Source: Paulinella micropora (Eukaryota; Cercozoa; Imbricatea; Euglyphida; Paulinellidae). From it: DNA of 64,000 bases. The translations under genes were made by a program, and so were the position numbers. This document shows, one piece after another, positions 30,352-40,049 of the stretch (its first letter is position 1; every line of letters starts with the position of its first letter). Under the pieces are notes generated by a model, which searched no databases, was not told the DNA's origin, and was given only the letters and a program-made list of their open reading frames with translations. The DNA lies in NCBI GenBank assembly GCA_019918135.1, contig WBZZ01004559.1, positions 22,501 through 86,500 of the forward strand, in the 5' to 3' direction.

Positions 30352-30775
30352 CCCGCACGTGAGGAAGACGTCCTCCCCCTTCCCTCTCACCTTTGTCGCC
30401 CCGCTCCCCTTCGCTCTGCACCTCCCTGCCTCTAGGGAAGGTGAGAGGGCCGAAAAACATTTTTGTGCGAGTAAAAGGCGTACCGTTTCTCCCCGTGGGA
30501 AAACGTCCGATTTCTCTGCTAGTCTCCGAAACGGCCGGTTCATTTGGCGCCAGATTTTGCCGTCCGGAGGTAGGGTGCGTGATACGGTTGAAAAAGGCAG
30601 TACGTCTTTAGCTTTCCCGGGAAAACAGCCGTAAGCGCCAAATTTGGCGCCAAAATCTACTTGCGCAAAAAAAATTCCACACAGACACACCCAACTCCGC
30701 CGTGAGGAAGACGTCCTCCCCCTCCCTCTCACTCTCGTCGCCCCTCTCACCTTTGTCTTCTGCTTATTCCTCCCC
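30352..30775 (-). repeat. E modules in reverse orientation
   Basis: Reverse-complement E: GACGTCCTCCCCCT, TCACCTTTGTCGCCCC minisatellite remnants (30375-30415 and 30725-30760), GGAAAACGTCCGATTT, TTTGGCGCCAGATTTTG, CCAAATTTGGCGCC. It shows that the module family inserts in both directions. Confidence 0.75.
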
Positions 30776-31194
30776 CCCTCCCCTTGTCCCTTGTTTGCGC
30801 GTGCAAACGCGTTCCAAAAAAATTTCTTTTCCACTTTTCATATTCCTGCAGATATTTCCGCAGATCTTGCGCACCGTGCTCAAGCACGACCCTGCGGCGG
30901 ATTGATGGCGCGGTGGTCATTGTGCTAGGGGGTAAGGGGCCTCACAACCCCGACGGCGTCCTGTCCGTGCCATGACTCGGCCACTGTGTGCAAGGTCGGA
31001 AAAATATGAAAAATATGAAAAGAGGGAAAAAAAAAATTTGTCTGACAACCAAAGAAACAAACGAGCAAGGGGAGGGGGCGGAGAAGGGCAAGGGGGGAGA
31101 GCAGCAGCCACCGCCCTACTGTCGCATCTGCCGCAGCACCGTTAACGCAAGAGAGGGGGAGGGAGACGCCTCCTTCTCTGTTCGTGTACTTGTT
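30776..31194. repeat. C module and purine tract
   Basis: GCGCGTGCAAACGCGTTCC, a C module at about 30860-31020, and a T/A and G-rich tail. A short frame near 31110-31140 (PYCRICRSTVNAREGEGD) has a CxxC but is too short to call. Confidence 0.55.
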
Positions 31195-31352
31195 AGCTAG
31201 CCATTTCAATTAATCACGGCATAGTGCCCACCGACGTGTCCTTGCTATTCCAAAGCAATTGTGGGGGTCTGCTGGAAGAATCAGTGGAGTGGGAAATGGC
31301 ATCGGTTCTGGGGAAGCAAAGCAAGTTTTGGAAGGCAACCGCTTCGACAAAG
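31195..31352 (+). pseudogene. Duplicate of the 5' end of the 43935 gene
   Basis: About 155 bp nearly identical to 43832-43992, including the leader TTAATCACGGCATAGTGCCC and the frame MASVLGKQSKFWKATASTK. The match ends at the same codon region where the gene continues at 43992 but this copy does not. Confidence 0.75.
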
Positions 31353-31463
31353 AGTTTCATCGAAGACATGCTCGTTTGCAGATACACAAAAGTAAATTAT
31401 GTTTTTTTTTAATAAAAGAAAATTTTCTTTGGAGCGAGGGGGCAAAGCCCCCCGAGCCCCCCT

Positions 31464-31589
31464 TCAGCCCGCTGGCGCGGGCTGTAGCAGTCTCAAGTGA
31501 ATGTTGCGACCGGCGTTCATGTCGCGCCCGTGCTGAAGCGCGCACCACTCACAACTATACGTCTTCGCGGCCAAGACAGAGCCCACAAA
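31464..31589 (-). pseudogene. C-terminal remnant of a TnpB/Fanzor-type nuclease
   Basis: The frame reads FVGSVLAAKTYSCEWCALQ, then HGRDMNAGRNIHLRLLQ, then stop. CxxC followed by RDxNAxRNI is the second half of the TnpB zinc finger plus the RuvC-III motif with its catalytic Asp, found in IS200/IS605 and IS607 OrfB and in eukaryotic or viral Fanzor proteins. The first CxxC and everything upstream are missing and replaced by D/F repeat. A GC hairpin (CAGCCCGCGCCAGCGGGCTG on this strand) directly overlaps and follows the stop, like a transposon right end. Similar hairpins recur alone across the window. Confidence 0.6.
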
Positions 31590-31904
31590 GCCAAGGGGGG
31601 GGGCGGCCCCCTCTTCGCTCCGTTCCCCCTTCCCTTTTTTCGAGCAGGATGATTTTTCTTTTTCTCTCTTCTTTTTTTTGCACAAAATTTGTCGCTAAGT
31701 TTGCGTATGTATGCGCCTGGCATGATATAGCTGAAAAGGGCAGTATTGCCAAAAAGCCAGGAAACGCTGCCTTTTTTGGCCATATCACATGCACAGATCG
31801 CCAAGCCGTCATATTTTGCGCTAGAAAAGCCTGGAAGCGCCAATATTAAAACTTTGTCAAAGATTTTGTTTATTGATTTTTTCTTGTACATTTTTTGCGC
31901 GCCG
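31590..31904. repeat. F hairpin and A unit
   Basis: Pyrimidine tract, TTGTCGCTAAGTTTGCGTAT, F hairpin at 31720-31792, then an A unit at 31845-31900 ending TTGCGCGCC at the edge of the LRR fragment. Confidence 0.65.
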
Positions 31905-32200
31905 CGTTGCAGAGTGTCAGGCTCTCGACCCGCAGCCTGGCGCTAATGTCTGCGCACGAGTCGTCCAGCATACCGTAAGTGTCGTGCCAGGCCAAGCTCC
32001 GCAGCTCGGGCAGACTCGCCAGGGCAGGCCAGCAGTTCCGCCATGTCCCGCGCTACGAGCGCACAGTACTCGAGACACAATTCTTGCAGGTGCCCCAGGC
32101 GCCGCAGCACGGGCACGACGGTCCGGCACACGGTACGTGCCTGGAGGAACCGCAGGCTCCTGAGCTCCGGGAGCTCCGCCAAAAACAAGAGAAGAAAAAA
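31905..32200 (-). pseudogene. Leucine-rich-repeat gene fragment
   Basis: Minus-strand frames give LAELPELRSLRFLQARTV, VLRRLGHLQELCLEYCAL and, after one frame change near 32015, LASLPELRSLAWHDTYGML and LRVESLTLC. These are successive LRR units of the F-box/LRR kind. Both ends meet repeats: an A unit on one side and an A/K-rich stretch on the other. No start or natural stop. Confidence 0.65.
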
Positions 32201-34239
32201 GGAGAAGACGACGCAGGAGCAGAAAAAAAAACCAGAGAAGAAGGAGACGCCCGAGGAGATCAAGGCCAGAAAAGCAAAGGAACGTCAAGAACAAAAGAAG
32301 CTCCCAGTTGTCTCCTAGTTCTCAGCGCCAAGGTTTAAAGCTTTGTCGGGGGCTTCCCCTCTCGTAGTTTTTCGTTCCAAGTGTAAGACTGTCGAGTTTT
32401 TATTAAAAAAATCGCACTTTCCTGGCGCCTCCCTCTCTTAGTTCTCAGTGTCAGAATTGAAATTTTGTCAAAAAAATTTTAAATGTTTGTACATTATTAG
32501 CGCGCCCCTGCCCCTCCCCCTTTCCCGCACTGCTCCTTGAAGAAGGGGATGTGTGATATAGTCAAATCTTGATAGTGATATAGCTACAAAAGGCAGTTCT
32601 ACCGGAAAACTTAGCGCCAAATGAACGGGCCGCCCCGGTCTCTTTCCGCGGGGTTTAGCGTTCGTTGTCCCGCGGAAAAAAACGCGCGCCAATTTTTTTT
32701 TGCTGCGTAAATGACAAGTCTTGCGCACTCCCTCCCCCTTTGGAGGGAGCGGGGAGATGAGTGGGAGGGGGGGGAGAGAAGGGGGAGGGGAAGAGAACGG
32801 GGACGCCCCTCTCTCCCCTCCCTCTTCCCCTTTCCCTCCTCTCCCCTCTTCCCTCCGTTCCCCCTCTCCTTTTTTCCGAGCAGGAAGATTTTTCTCTTTC
32901 TTCTTTTTTTTGCACAAAATTTGTCGCCAAATTCATGTATTTCTGCGCCTGAAATGATATGGTCAAAAAGGGCAGTATTGCCAGAAAAGCCTGGAGACAC
33001 TGCCTTTTTCAGCCATATTACATGCACAGACCGCCAAGCCACCTTCGCTAAAAAGCGCCATCAAGAAGATACCAAAAAATCCGCCAGAACCCGTTCAGCC
33101 GGAGTCTCGACAAGGGAGAAGGGGGGGGGGCGCCCGGCATCGGGGGCTTAGTTGAGGCGTTTCATTTTTTTGGTAGCTTCTGCGCTCTCTCTCTCCCCCC
33201 CCCCCCCTTGCCCTTCCCTGTTTTTGAGCCCCCGGGCTCAGGGGGCTCAGAGGGAGGAAAGAAAAAAAGGGGGAGAGGGGGCGTTTTCCGCCTGTGGGCT
33301 CCCAAAAAAAAGTTTACTTTTTTTGCTCCCCGCACAGGCCTTCCAGCCCGCGCCAGTGGGTTAGAGGTGGGAAGGAGGAAGGGCGAAGGGGAAAGGGGAG
33401 CGCTAAGAATGTACAAAAAAAGTAGTAAAAAAAATCCTTGATCCCCTTCAGCCTGCACCAGCGGGCTAGCTTCCATTGTAAGACCGTCAAGCTTTAATCC
33501 AGCGTATTTTGCACTTTCTTGGCGCCCCCCCCCTGCCCCCCTGAGTCCGGGGGCTTAAGAGCAGGGGGGCAGAACTGAAACCAAACTAAAAAGATGGCAC
33601 TGAGCCTATGACAGGGCCACCCTCCTCTCTCCCTCTCTTAATTCTCAGTGCCAAAATTAAAATTTTGTCAGGGATTTTTTTTATCAATTTTTTCTTGCAC
33701 ATTCTTTGGCGCCTCCTTTTCCCTGCCACTTCTCTCGCCAGCTCCCATTTGTCTCCTAGTTCTCAGCGCCAAGATTAAAAGCTTTGTCATGGGCTCCTCC
33801 TCTCGTAGTTTTTTGTTCAAAGTCTAAGACTGTCGAGTTTTTATTAAAAAAAAAATTACACTTTCCTGGCGCCCCTCTCTCTCTCTCTTCTTTTTTTTGC
33901 ACTAAATTTGTCGCCAAATTTGCGTATCTGTGCGCCGGGCATGATATGACCAAGAAGGGCAGTATTGCCAGAAAAGCCTGGAAACGCTGCCTTTTTCAGC
34001 CATATCACATGCACAGACCGCCAAGCCGCCTTCGCTAAAAGCACCATCAAGAAAATACCACTCCCCTGCCTCTCCTAGTTCTCAGTGCTAAGTATAAGAT
34101 TTTGTCGAGTTTTAATTAAAAAAAACTTTTTTCTTTCATTTTCTTGGCGCCCCCCTCTTGGGACCCATGCCTCTTCCCTCTCTCTCCAGCTTTAATAACA
34201 AAATTTTGCACTTTCCTAGGAGAAAGATGCGTCCACTGT
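32201..34239. repeat. Repeat mosaic: B, A, D, F and G modules
   Basis: A/K-rich stretch 32190-32315, B unit 32370-32430, A unit 32445-32515, D copy 32600-32740, pyrimidine/purine tracts, F hairpin 32953-33027, G module 33150-33320, A unit 33645-33715, B-like unit 33800-33875, second F hairpin 33938-34012, B unit 34075-34150. The same module order is seen elsewhere, so it is a composite repeat. Confidence 0.7.
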
Positions 34240-34575
34240 TTTTCTCGCACAGGACCGGGTTGCTGGCGCGACAGGACCTAGCACCGCTGCTGCGGACGTC
34301 GAGAAGCCTGGCAGCAGCAGCTTCGTGCCTACCTGTTGCCGCAGCGGTGGCTGGCGCTGGCCCTGTGCGATGCCACGCAAGCGGCGCCTGTTGCAGCTGA
34401 CCCTTTTCCTGGTTCCGCCACGTCACGCATCTGCCTGGACAGCATTTCGGAACGGCCCAACTTCGAACGCATCGCGCGGCCGACCTTGGAGGCCCTGCGC
34501 CTGTTCGCAAGACCGGGCGCGCTCGGTGCCCAAGAGTTTTCTTTCCACAGCTTCCGGCTCCAATCCTATCTGAGG
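34240..34575 (+). pseudogene. Gene fragment, possibly F-box/LRR-like
   Basis: The frame reads YLLPQRWLALALCDATQAA, then CLDSISERPNFERIARPTLE and ALRLFARPGALGAQEF. It is Leu/Ala-rich and protein-like. A LPQRWLALALC opening is reminiscent of an F-box-type helix, but this is weak. The fragment ends in a module beginning with a long G-run. Confidence 0.4.
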
Positions 34576-35323
34576 GGGGGGGGGCGCCCGTCATTGGGGG
34601 GGGGGGGGGGGGGGCTTAGTTGAGGCGTTGCATTTTTTGGTAGCCTCTGCGCTATCCCCCTCCCCCCTTGCCCTTCCGCGCCTGCGGGCTGGTTTCTCAA
34701 TGCCAAGTGTAAGGCTTTGTCGAACTTTAATAACAAAAAATTGATACATTCTTGGCGTGCCCCCTTCCCTTTCCCTCTTCCATTCAGTTTTCGGTTCCAA
34801 GTGTAAAAATCTTGGGAGTGATATAGCTGCGAAAGGGCAGTTCTACCGGAAGAACCTGGAAGCACTGCCTTTTCCGGTCGTATCATAGTCGTGCAAAACT
34901 TAGCGCCAAATGAACGGTCCGCTCCGGTCTCTTTCTGCGGGTTTTAGCGGTAGATTTGCGTATGTATGCGCCTGGCATGATATGGCCAAAAAAAAGGCAG
35001 TATTGCCAAAAAGCCTGGAAACACTGCCTTTTTCAGCCATATCACATGCACGGATCGCCAAGCCGCCTTCGCTAAAAGCGCCAGGGAAATGAAATGCACT
35101 CGTCCAGCCGGAGTCTCGACAAGGAGAAGGGGAGGAGGCAAGGAAGATCGTGCTTGATCCTTCCCTCTCCCCCCCGACGGGGGAAAGGACGCCCCCCCCC
35201 CTTTCTCCCCGCTCCCCCCCCCTCCACTCTCTCTTCTTTAAATTTGTTTTGTGCCTCCCCTTCCCCTTGCGCTCCTCTCTTTGTTTGATTAGTAGATTAG
35301 ACAAGAAAGAAAACCTGGTGTCA
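34576..35323. repeat. G module, B unit and F-type hairpins
   Basis: A 19-G run at 34596-34614, G module, B unit 34690-34760, an imperfect F-like hairpin 34818-34886 (GATATAGCTGCGAAAG ... CTTTTCCGGTCGTATC), a shortened D piece and a full F hairpin 34979-35043. T/C-rich spacer to 35323. No gene. Confidence 0.7.
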
Positions 35324-35694
35324 TGGCGCTACCCTGTCAGAGCTGTGGCGGAAAGCCCCAGCGGGCTTTCTACACCGTTGCAAATTTGGAATCGGAAGTC
35401 CAGCTTCTTCACGCAAAAGGCGCCGAAGACGAGGCAGAACTGGAAAAAAGTTTTGCGTGACACGGCAAAGTCCACCAGCGAATGCTTTTTCCTTACCAAG
35501 GACATTAAGTCCTTCGACGACGTGACTTACTTTACCACAGGGCGGACGGACAAGAAGATAGGCACGTTTAAAAGGACTGAAAAAGCAGAACTCGGAGAAT
35601 TCCTCAAGGAAAAACTCGACCTGTTCGGCGTTCTCCATTTACAATGTGCACAGCCGCAAAACCCCCCCGGATTTACCAAATGTCCGAACTACTG
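35324..35694 (+). pseudogene. Small gene with Cys pair, frameshifted
   Basis: ATG 35324 opens MALPCQSCGGKPQRAFYTVA and runs to a TGA near 35460. A neighbouring frame then reads DTAKSTSECFFLTKDIKSF, TYFTTGRTDKKIGTFKRTE and LGEFLKEKLDLFG to 35694. Charge and helix content match across the break, so one gene of about 120 codons with one indel is likely. It overlaps the start of the next gene by 12 bases. Function unknown; CxxC could be half of a metal site. Confidence 0.45.
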
Positions 35695-36815
35695 ACCAAG
35701 TTCGAACAGGAGGGCGTTGCCTGGGCTGCCTTCATTGCGCGCCTAACGAACGAAACTGATCTTTATGTTTTCCGGGGCCTGGAACATGAGCTTACAATCC
35801 CTGACTTTTTTGAGAAAGAAGACAGAGAGGGCTTTAAATCGTATGGCGAATTCATGTGCAACATCACCCAACGTGGCCGGGCTATTCGCGTGAATAGACA
35901 CGTTCTCGAATCCCGCCCGCATAAAACGATACAAGCCATAAACAAAGACAAAGCCACTGCCAGAAGAGAAAGAGCTACCATTACTGCTGACGCGAAAAAA
36001 TCCCTGGACAACTACTGTGTCAGTCTGCGCAGCTTGTTCAAAAACTACGCCCATGGTCTCAGTGATTATTTTTGGCCTAATGCCAATAAGGCAGTGACGG
36101 AGCTTGCCGACTGGTACGAGCAAGACAGGTATGACAGCTGGGTCTCATCGGAAATCGTAGGATTGCTAGGGTTTGCTTGGGCCCAAGATTCATCCGGCCT
36201 CGCGGAAAAAAACTTTAGCAGCTTTACGTCACTGGGCACGACGAGAGAAAGAATAGCGAGGTTTGTCACGGTCCTGGTGGCTATTCTAAAGGGAATAGGC
36301 CAGCACAGGCCTGCGCTGATGCCAGAGTGGGAGGAGACTCTTAGCTCAGTACAGAAAAAGTTGGCCGATTTCGACGCACGCTTCCACGCCAAGGCCGACA
36401 AAGAAAGAAAAGAAATCACACAAGGTGATCGGCAGGAGCTGGATCAAAAAATAGAGAGAAGCGTGACGCAATGGCAAAGAAGTTTGGTGACCCCCCCGAG
36501 CTGATGTACAAGCTACGAAACTGGTTTGACGCGGACTTGTATGATGATCTGGTCCAATTCCATGCCAACACTTTTACTCACTTCTGGTGGGTTCCAGAAG
36601 GTTCTGGGCTAGCAAATAGAAAGGATAAAGACAGCAAAGCGAATTTGTTAAGAGCTCTGTTGGATGTTCTCACACGGATGAGTAAGCTCAGGCCCGGACT
36701 GCTGCCCCGGTTTATGTTCGAGAATCTTTTGTCCTCGGTGAAAGAAGCAACTAAGGCCTTACAAGGTAAGTTGCTTTGCTGGCTTGGTTCGCGCGCCGGA
36801 TCGCACGGAATCTAG
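35683..36815 (+). pseudogene. Protein with an internal ~88-residue tandem duplication, one frame break
   Basis: ATG 35683 (MSELLTKFEQEGVAWAAF) opens a 273-aa frame that ends at 36504. A frame offset by two bases continues ELMYKLRNWFDADLYDD to 36815. The break sits at a seven-C run (36491-36497), a typical indel site. The two halves hold related repeats: ELADWYEQDRYDSWV..., SGLAEKN, LVAILKGIGQHRPALMP, LSSVQKKL versus KLRNWFDADLYDDLV..., SGLANRK, LLDVLTRMSKLRPGLLP, LSSVKEAT. The fold appears all-helical. Family unknown. ACAAGGTAAGT near 36764 would make a good 5' splice site or may be chance; the frame ends soon after. Confidence 0.5.
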
Positions 36816-37076
36816 GTCAGAAAATCGAGTGCAGTACGGGCTTACGCCGGTATTTACGCGCCCACCGCTCGGATCCACGTTCGTATTGGTGTAGTACTTG
36901 ACGTAGTACCAATAGGTGCCTTCGGCAGAACCCGCTACGTACAGCGTCGCGGGGCCCGCGTATTCACCGCTGGCGCCTGGCACAGCTCTGGAGCGTGGAT
37001 GCAACCCTGTCGGCGCACTACACCCACACCCACTGGAAGCAGATGCGTTTGCAGCTGCTAGCTCCGTTGGTCGCAT
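36759..37076 (-). CDS. Possible 105-aa Gly/Tyr-rich protein
   Basis: Open minus-strand frame with VPGASGEYAGPATLYVAGSA, then EGTYWYYVKYYTNTNVDPSG. It is beta-rich and unlike the low-complexity artefacts around it, so it may be a real small gene or fragment. It overlaps the end of the convergent gene and has no recognised domain. Confidence 0.35.
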   Translation of the reverse strand: MRPTELAAANASASSGCGCSAPTGLHPRSRAVPGASGEYAGPATLYVAGSAEGTYWYYVKYYTNTNVDPSGGRVNTGVSPYCTRFSDLDSVRSGARTKPAKQLTL

Positions 37077-37142
37077 TGACAGGGGGCGAAAGTCTCTCTC
37101 AGTTTGCTGGCTTAGTTAGCTAGCCGGAACTGTGCCAAGCTT

Positions 37143-37184
37143 AAAAAGATTTGTCTAGCTTTTAATAGACCAACAAATCTTTTT
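37143..37184. terminator. Hairpin terminator-like palindrome
   Basis: Arms AAAAAGATTTGT (37143-37154) and ACAAATCTTTTT (37173-37184), with a nested GTCTA/TAGAC pair inside. A degraded copy lies at about 38010-38060 at the 3' end of the single-MYND gene, and the flanking GTTTTCCCGGTTTACGCGCA is a copy of that gene's last codons. Hairpins like this mark mRNA 3' ends in several giant viruses. Confidence 0.6.
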
Positions 37185-38009
37185 CGTACGTCCAGTAAAA
37201 TTTAGTTTTCCCGGTTTACGCGCAGGGGAAGAGAAAAGGGAGCGGGAAAAAGAAGGGGGACGGCAGGGGGTGCGCCAAGAAAGTGCAAAAAAAAACGCTG
37301 AATTAAAGCTCGACAAAGTCTTCACACTTGACACTGTGAACTAAGAGAGAGAGAGAGAGAGGGGAAGGAGCAAGGGTGGGGGGCGCCCCTTCCCTGCAAG
37401 GTCGGGCTTGAGAGATGGAGGGGGGGGGGGGCTTAGTTGAGGCGTTTCGTTCTTTTTTTTTCTTTTTTTTTCTAGCTTCTGCGCTCTCCCCCTGAGCCCC
37501 CTACCCCTTCCCCTGTTTTTTGAGCCCCCGGGCTCAGGGGGCTCAGGGGGGAGAGAAGAAAAAAGGGAAGGGGGGGGGCGCCCCCCCTTGTCAGGGATTT
37601 TTTTATTAATTTTTTTTGTACATTCTTAGCACGCCCCTGCCGGCCATGCCCTGAGCCCTAGCAAGAAGCAGAAATTGTCAGGATTTGCCTGCAAACTTCG
37701 GCCGTCATTGTGGAACGACCGGCGCCTGTAGCAGAGACGAGAGCTGCCAGGCCTCCCGGACAGAGTCTCGGCCGTCAAGCCGACAAGGGCATGCAGGGGC
37801 GCCCCTCTCTCTCCCTCCCCTTTTTTTCGGCAAGAGGATTTTTTTTGTCGCCAAATCTGCGCGTGTGTGCGCCTGGAATGATATGGCCGAAAAATGCAAT
37901 ATTACCGGAAACGCCTGGAAACGCTGCCCTTTCTCTCTCCCACAAGCAAGGTGCGGTGTAGGCTGGCCGGCTACGTGGCGAGGCTATTCGATCGCCTCAG
38001 TGCCAAGAT
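37185..38009. repeat. B, G, A and F pieces
   Basis: Begins with the duplicated MYND 3' end, then a minus-strand B unit (37270-37345), G module (37420-37560) with GAGCCCCC foldbacks, A unit (37590-37640) and a broken F hairpin (37876-37935). A short coding-like run near 37945-37995 (RCRLAGYVARLFDRLS) is unassigned. Confidence 0.55.
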
Positions 38010-38069
38010 TAAAAAAAAATTGTCCAGCTTTTAATGAACCAAAAAATCTTTTTCACACGTCCAGTAAAT

Positions 38070-38567
38070 TTAGTTTTCCCGGTGTACGCGCAGAGAGCAC
38101 GAAGCCTCGTCCGGCCGCAGCCGCAGGATCGTGGTCAGCGTGTTCAAGAAGCCGTCTGCGTCGCGGCTGATTTCGATGTCCACAATGACGCCCACGCCCT
38201 GGCTGAGCGGAGAGCGCTGCAGGGCCCTGTGCCAGTTCGTCTTCTTAGCCAGATCCGCCGCGCTCAGGGCCTCCACCTCGCGTGTCGAATAGCCCAGCTG
38301 CTGGGGGACTACGATGTGCACCGCCCCGTCGGCGCCTGCTCGCAGCAGGTATTCTCTGGGCAGCCCGTCTAGTACCTCCAGCGTGATTTCGTGCGCGCTC
38401 CTGGGTTGGCTAGGCCGGGAGGTGCAAGTCTGTTTATGCTCTGGCCAGTGCTTCTTTTGGCAGGCCCGGCTGCAATAGCGCACGACATAGCACCGAGCAC
38501 ACAATGGCAGCTTGTGGTCGTGACGACCCGTGTTAGGACAGGGCGGCCAGCCGCACAAATGAGGCAT
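38070..38567 (-). CDS. Single MYND-finger protein
   Basis: 165 aa from ATG 38567, chosen because the finger begins at once (MPHLCGWPPCPNTGRH). The upstream in-frame start would add a translated G-rich leader. The C6HC pattern is complete: CGWPPC, LCARCYVVRYCSRAC and the ending HKQTC. The C-terminal 100 residues (EITLEVLDGLPREYLLRAG, VGVIVDIEISRDADGF, ILRLRPDEASCSLRV) are alpha/beta and resemble the region after finger 1 in the double-MYND protein. The 3' end with its hairpin is duplicated at 37125-37225, and its leader (CAAAAAAGGCGGAACACAAA) at about 43558. Confidence 0.75.
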   Translation of the reverse strand: MPHLCGWPPCPNTGRHDHKLPLCARCYVVRYCSRACQKKHWPEHKQTCTSRPSQPRSAHEITLEVLDGLPREYLLRAGADGAVHIVVPQQLGYSTREVEALSAADLAKKTNWHRALQRSPLSQGVGVIVDIEISRDADGFLNTLTTILRLRPDEASCSLRVHREN

Positions 38568-40049
38568 CCGAGCGCAGGCGATATTAGCAGTTGTGGTTGC
38601 AAAAAAGGCGGAACACAAAAACAAGTAAGCAAAAAAAGGGGGAGAAGGGAAGACGGCGCCTCGCCGCAAACGCCCCCTCCCCCCCCTCCCTTCTCCTCCC
38701 CTCTTCCCTTTTTTCAAACATGATTTTTCTCTTTCTCTCTCTTTCTTCTTTTATTACACAAAATTTGTCGCCAAGCTAGCGCAATTGAACGGTTCGTCCC
38801 GGCTTTTTACTTTTTAGCAGCTTTAATAACCAAAGTTCCGCACCTTCCTGGCGCCTCTACCCCCCCTCGCCCTGGAGCGGGTCCTCGGATTGGAAAAGGG
38901 GGCAGCACAGAGAGGCGCCAAGAAATTGTAAAATACGCTGAATTCAAGTTGGACAAAGTCTTACACTTACAACTGAAAACTAGGAGAGGTAGAGGGAAGG
39001 GGCGGGTCCGTGCCTATTTAAGACAAATTCTTTTGCTCTATTCGCGCCAAAAAAAATTTGTTTGCGCAAATGACAAGTCTTGCGCACTCCCTCCCAATTC
39101 TCAGACAGTGAGAGGGGACGGGGAGGAAGCACATCCCGCCCCCTTCTTTCCCCCCCCCCCCCCCCCCTTCCGGTGGCCGAGCCATGGCACGGACAGGACG
39201 CCGTCGGGGTAAGTGAAGGGCTCTTGTTCTCCTAGCACATTGACCACCGCCCATCCATTCACCGCAGGGTCGTGCTGGAGCACGGTGCTCTGTTCCTAGT
39301 TTTCAATGCCCAAGTGTAAGACCGTCGAGCTTTAATCCAGCGTAAATTACATTTTCTTGGCGCAGCTCCTCCCCCCCCCCCTGCCCTTTCCCTCTCCCGC
39401 TCACTGTTCTCAGTGCCAATATTAAAGCTTTTGTCAGGGATTTCTTTTTAATTATTTCTTTTTTGTACAGTTCTTAGCGCGCCCCTGCTCCTCCCCTTCC
39501 CACTGCCACTCCCGACAATTCGTGCTTCTTCCTCCTTCCCTGCTTCTTCCCTCTGCAAGATCTGCAGAAATAGGAAAAATATGAAAAGTGAGAAAGAAAA
39601 TTTTTTTGGAACGCGTTTGCACGCGCAAACAAGGGACGAGGGGAGGGGGGAGGAAAGGAGCATTTCCCCTCCCTTCCTCCCTGCCCTTTGTCTTCCCCCC
39701 TTCCTCTTCCCCCCTTCTTTCCCCTTGTCTGTTCCCTATGTTATCTGGCAAAAATTTTTTTTTTCCTCTTTTCATATTTTCTGACCTTGCGTTGGTAGTG
39801 AGGCCTTTGTCCTCCTAGCACATAAACCACCGCCCATCATTCGCCACAGGGTCGTGCTGGAGCACGGTGCCCCGCTCCTAGTTTTCAGTGCCCAAGTGTA
39901 AGACCGTCGAGCTTTAATTCAGCGCATTCTTTTTTGAACTCTCTTGGCGCCCCCCCCTACCCCCTTCCCTCTCCCTCTCCTAGTTCTCAGTGTCAAGTGT
40001 AAGACTTTGTCGAGCTTTACTTTGAAATTCTACACTTTCTTGGCACACC
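38568..40049. repeat. D, C, A and B modules
   Basis: Leader and pyrimidine tract with TTGTCGCCAAG, minus-strand B unit (38910-38985), D end (39050-39095), inverted C modules (39170-39310 and 39790-39900), A unit (39405-39485), B/C ends (39880-39950 and 39985-40050). No gene. Confidence 0.65.

Noticed and set aside
31917..32338. Lys/Glu-rich ORF on the plus strand around 32190-32315
   Set aside because: A short charged run next to an LRR remnant with no start or conserved domain; insufficient for a gene call.
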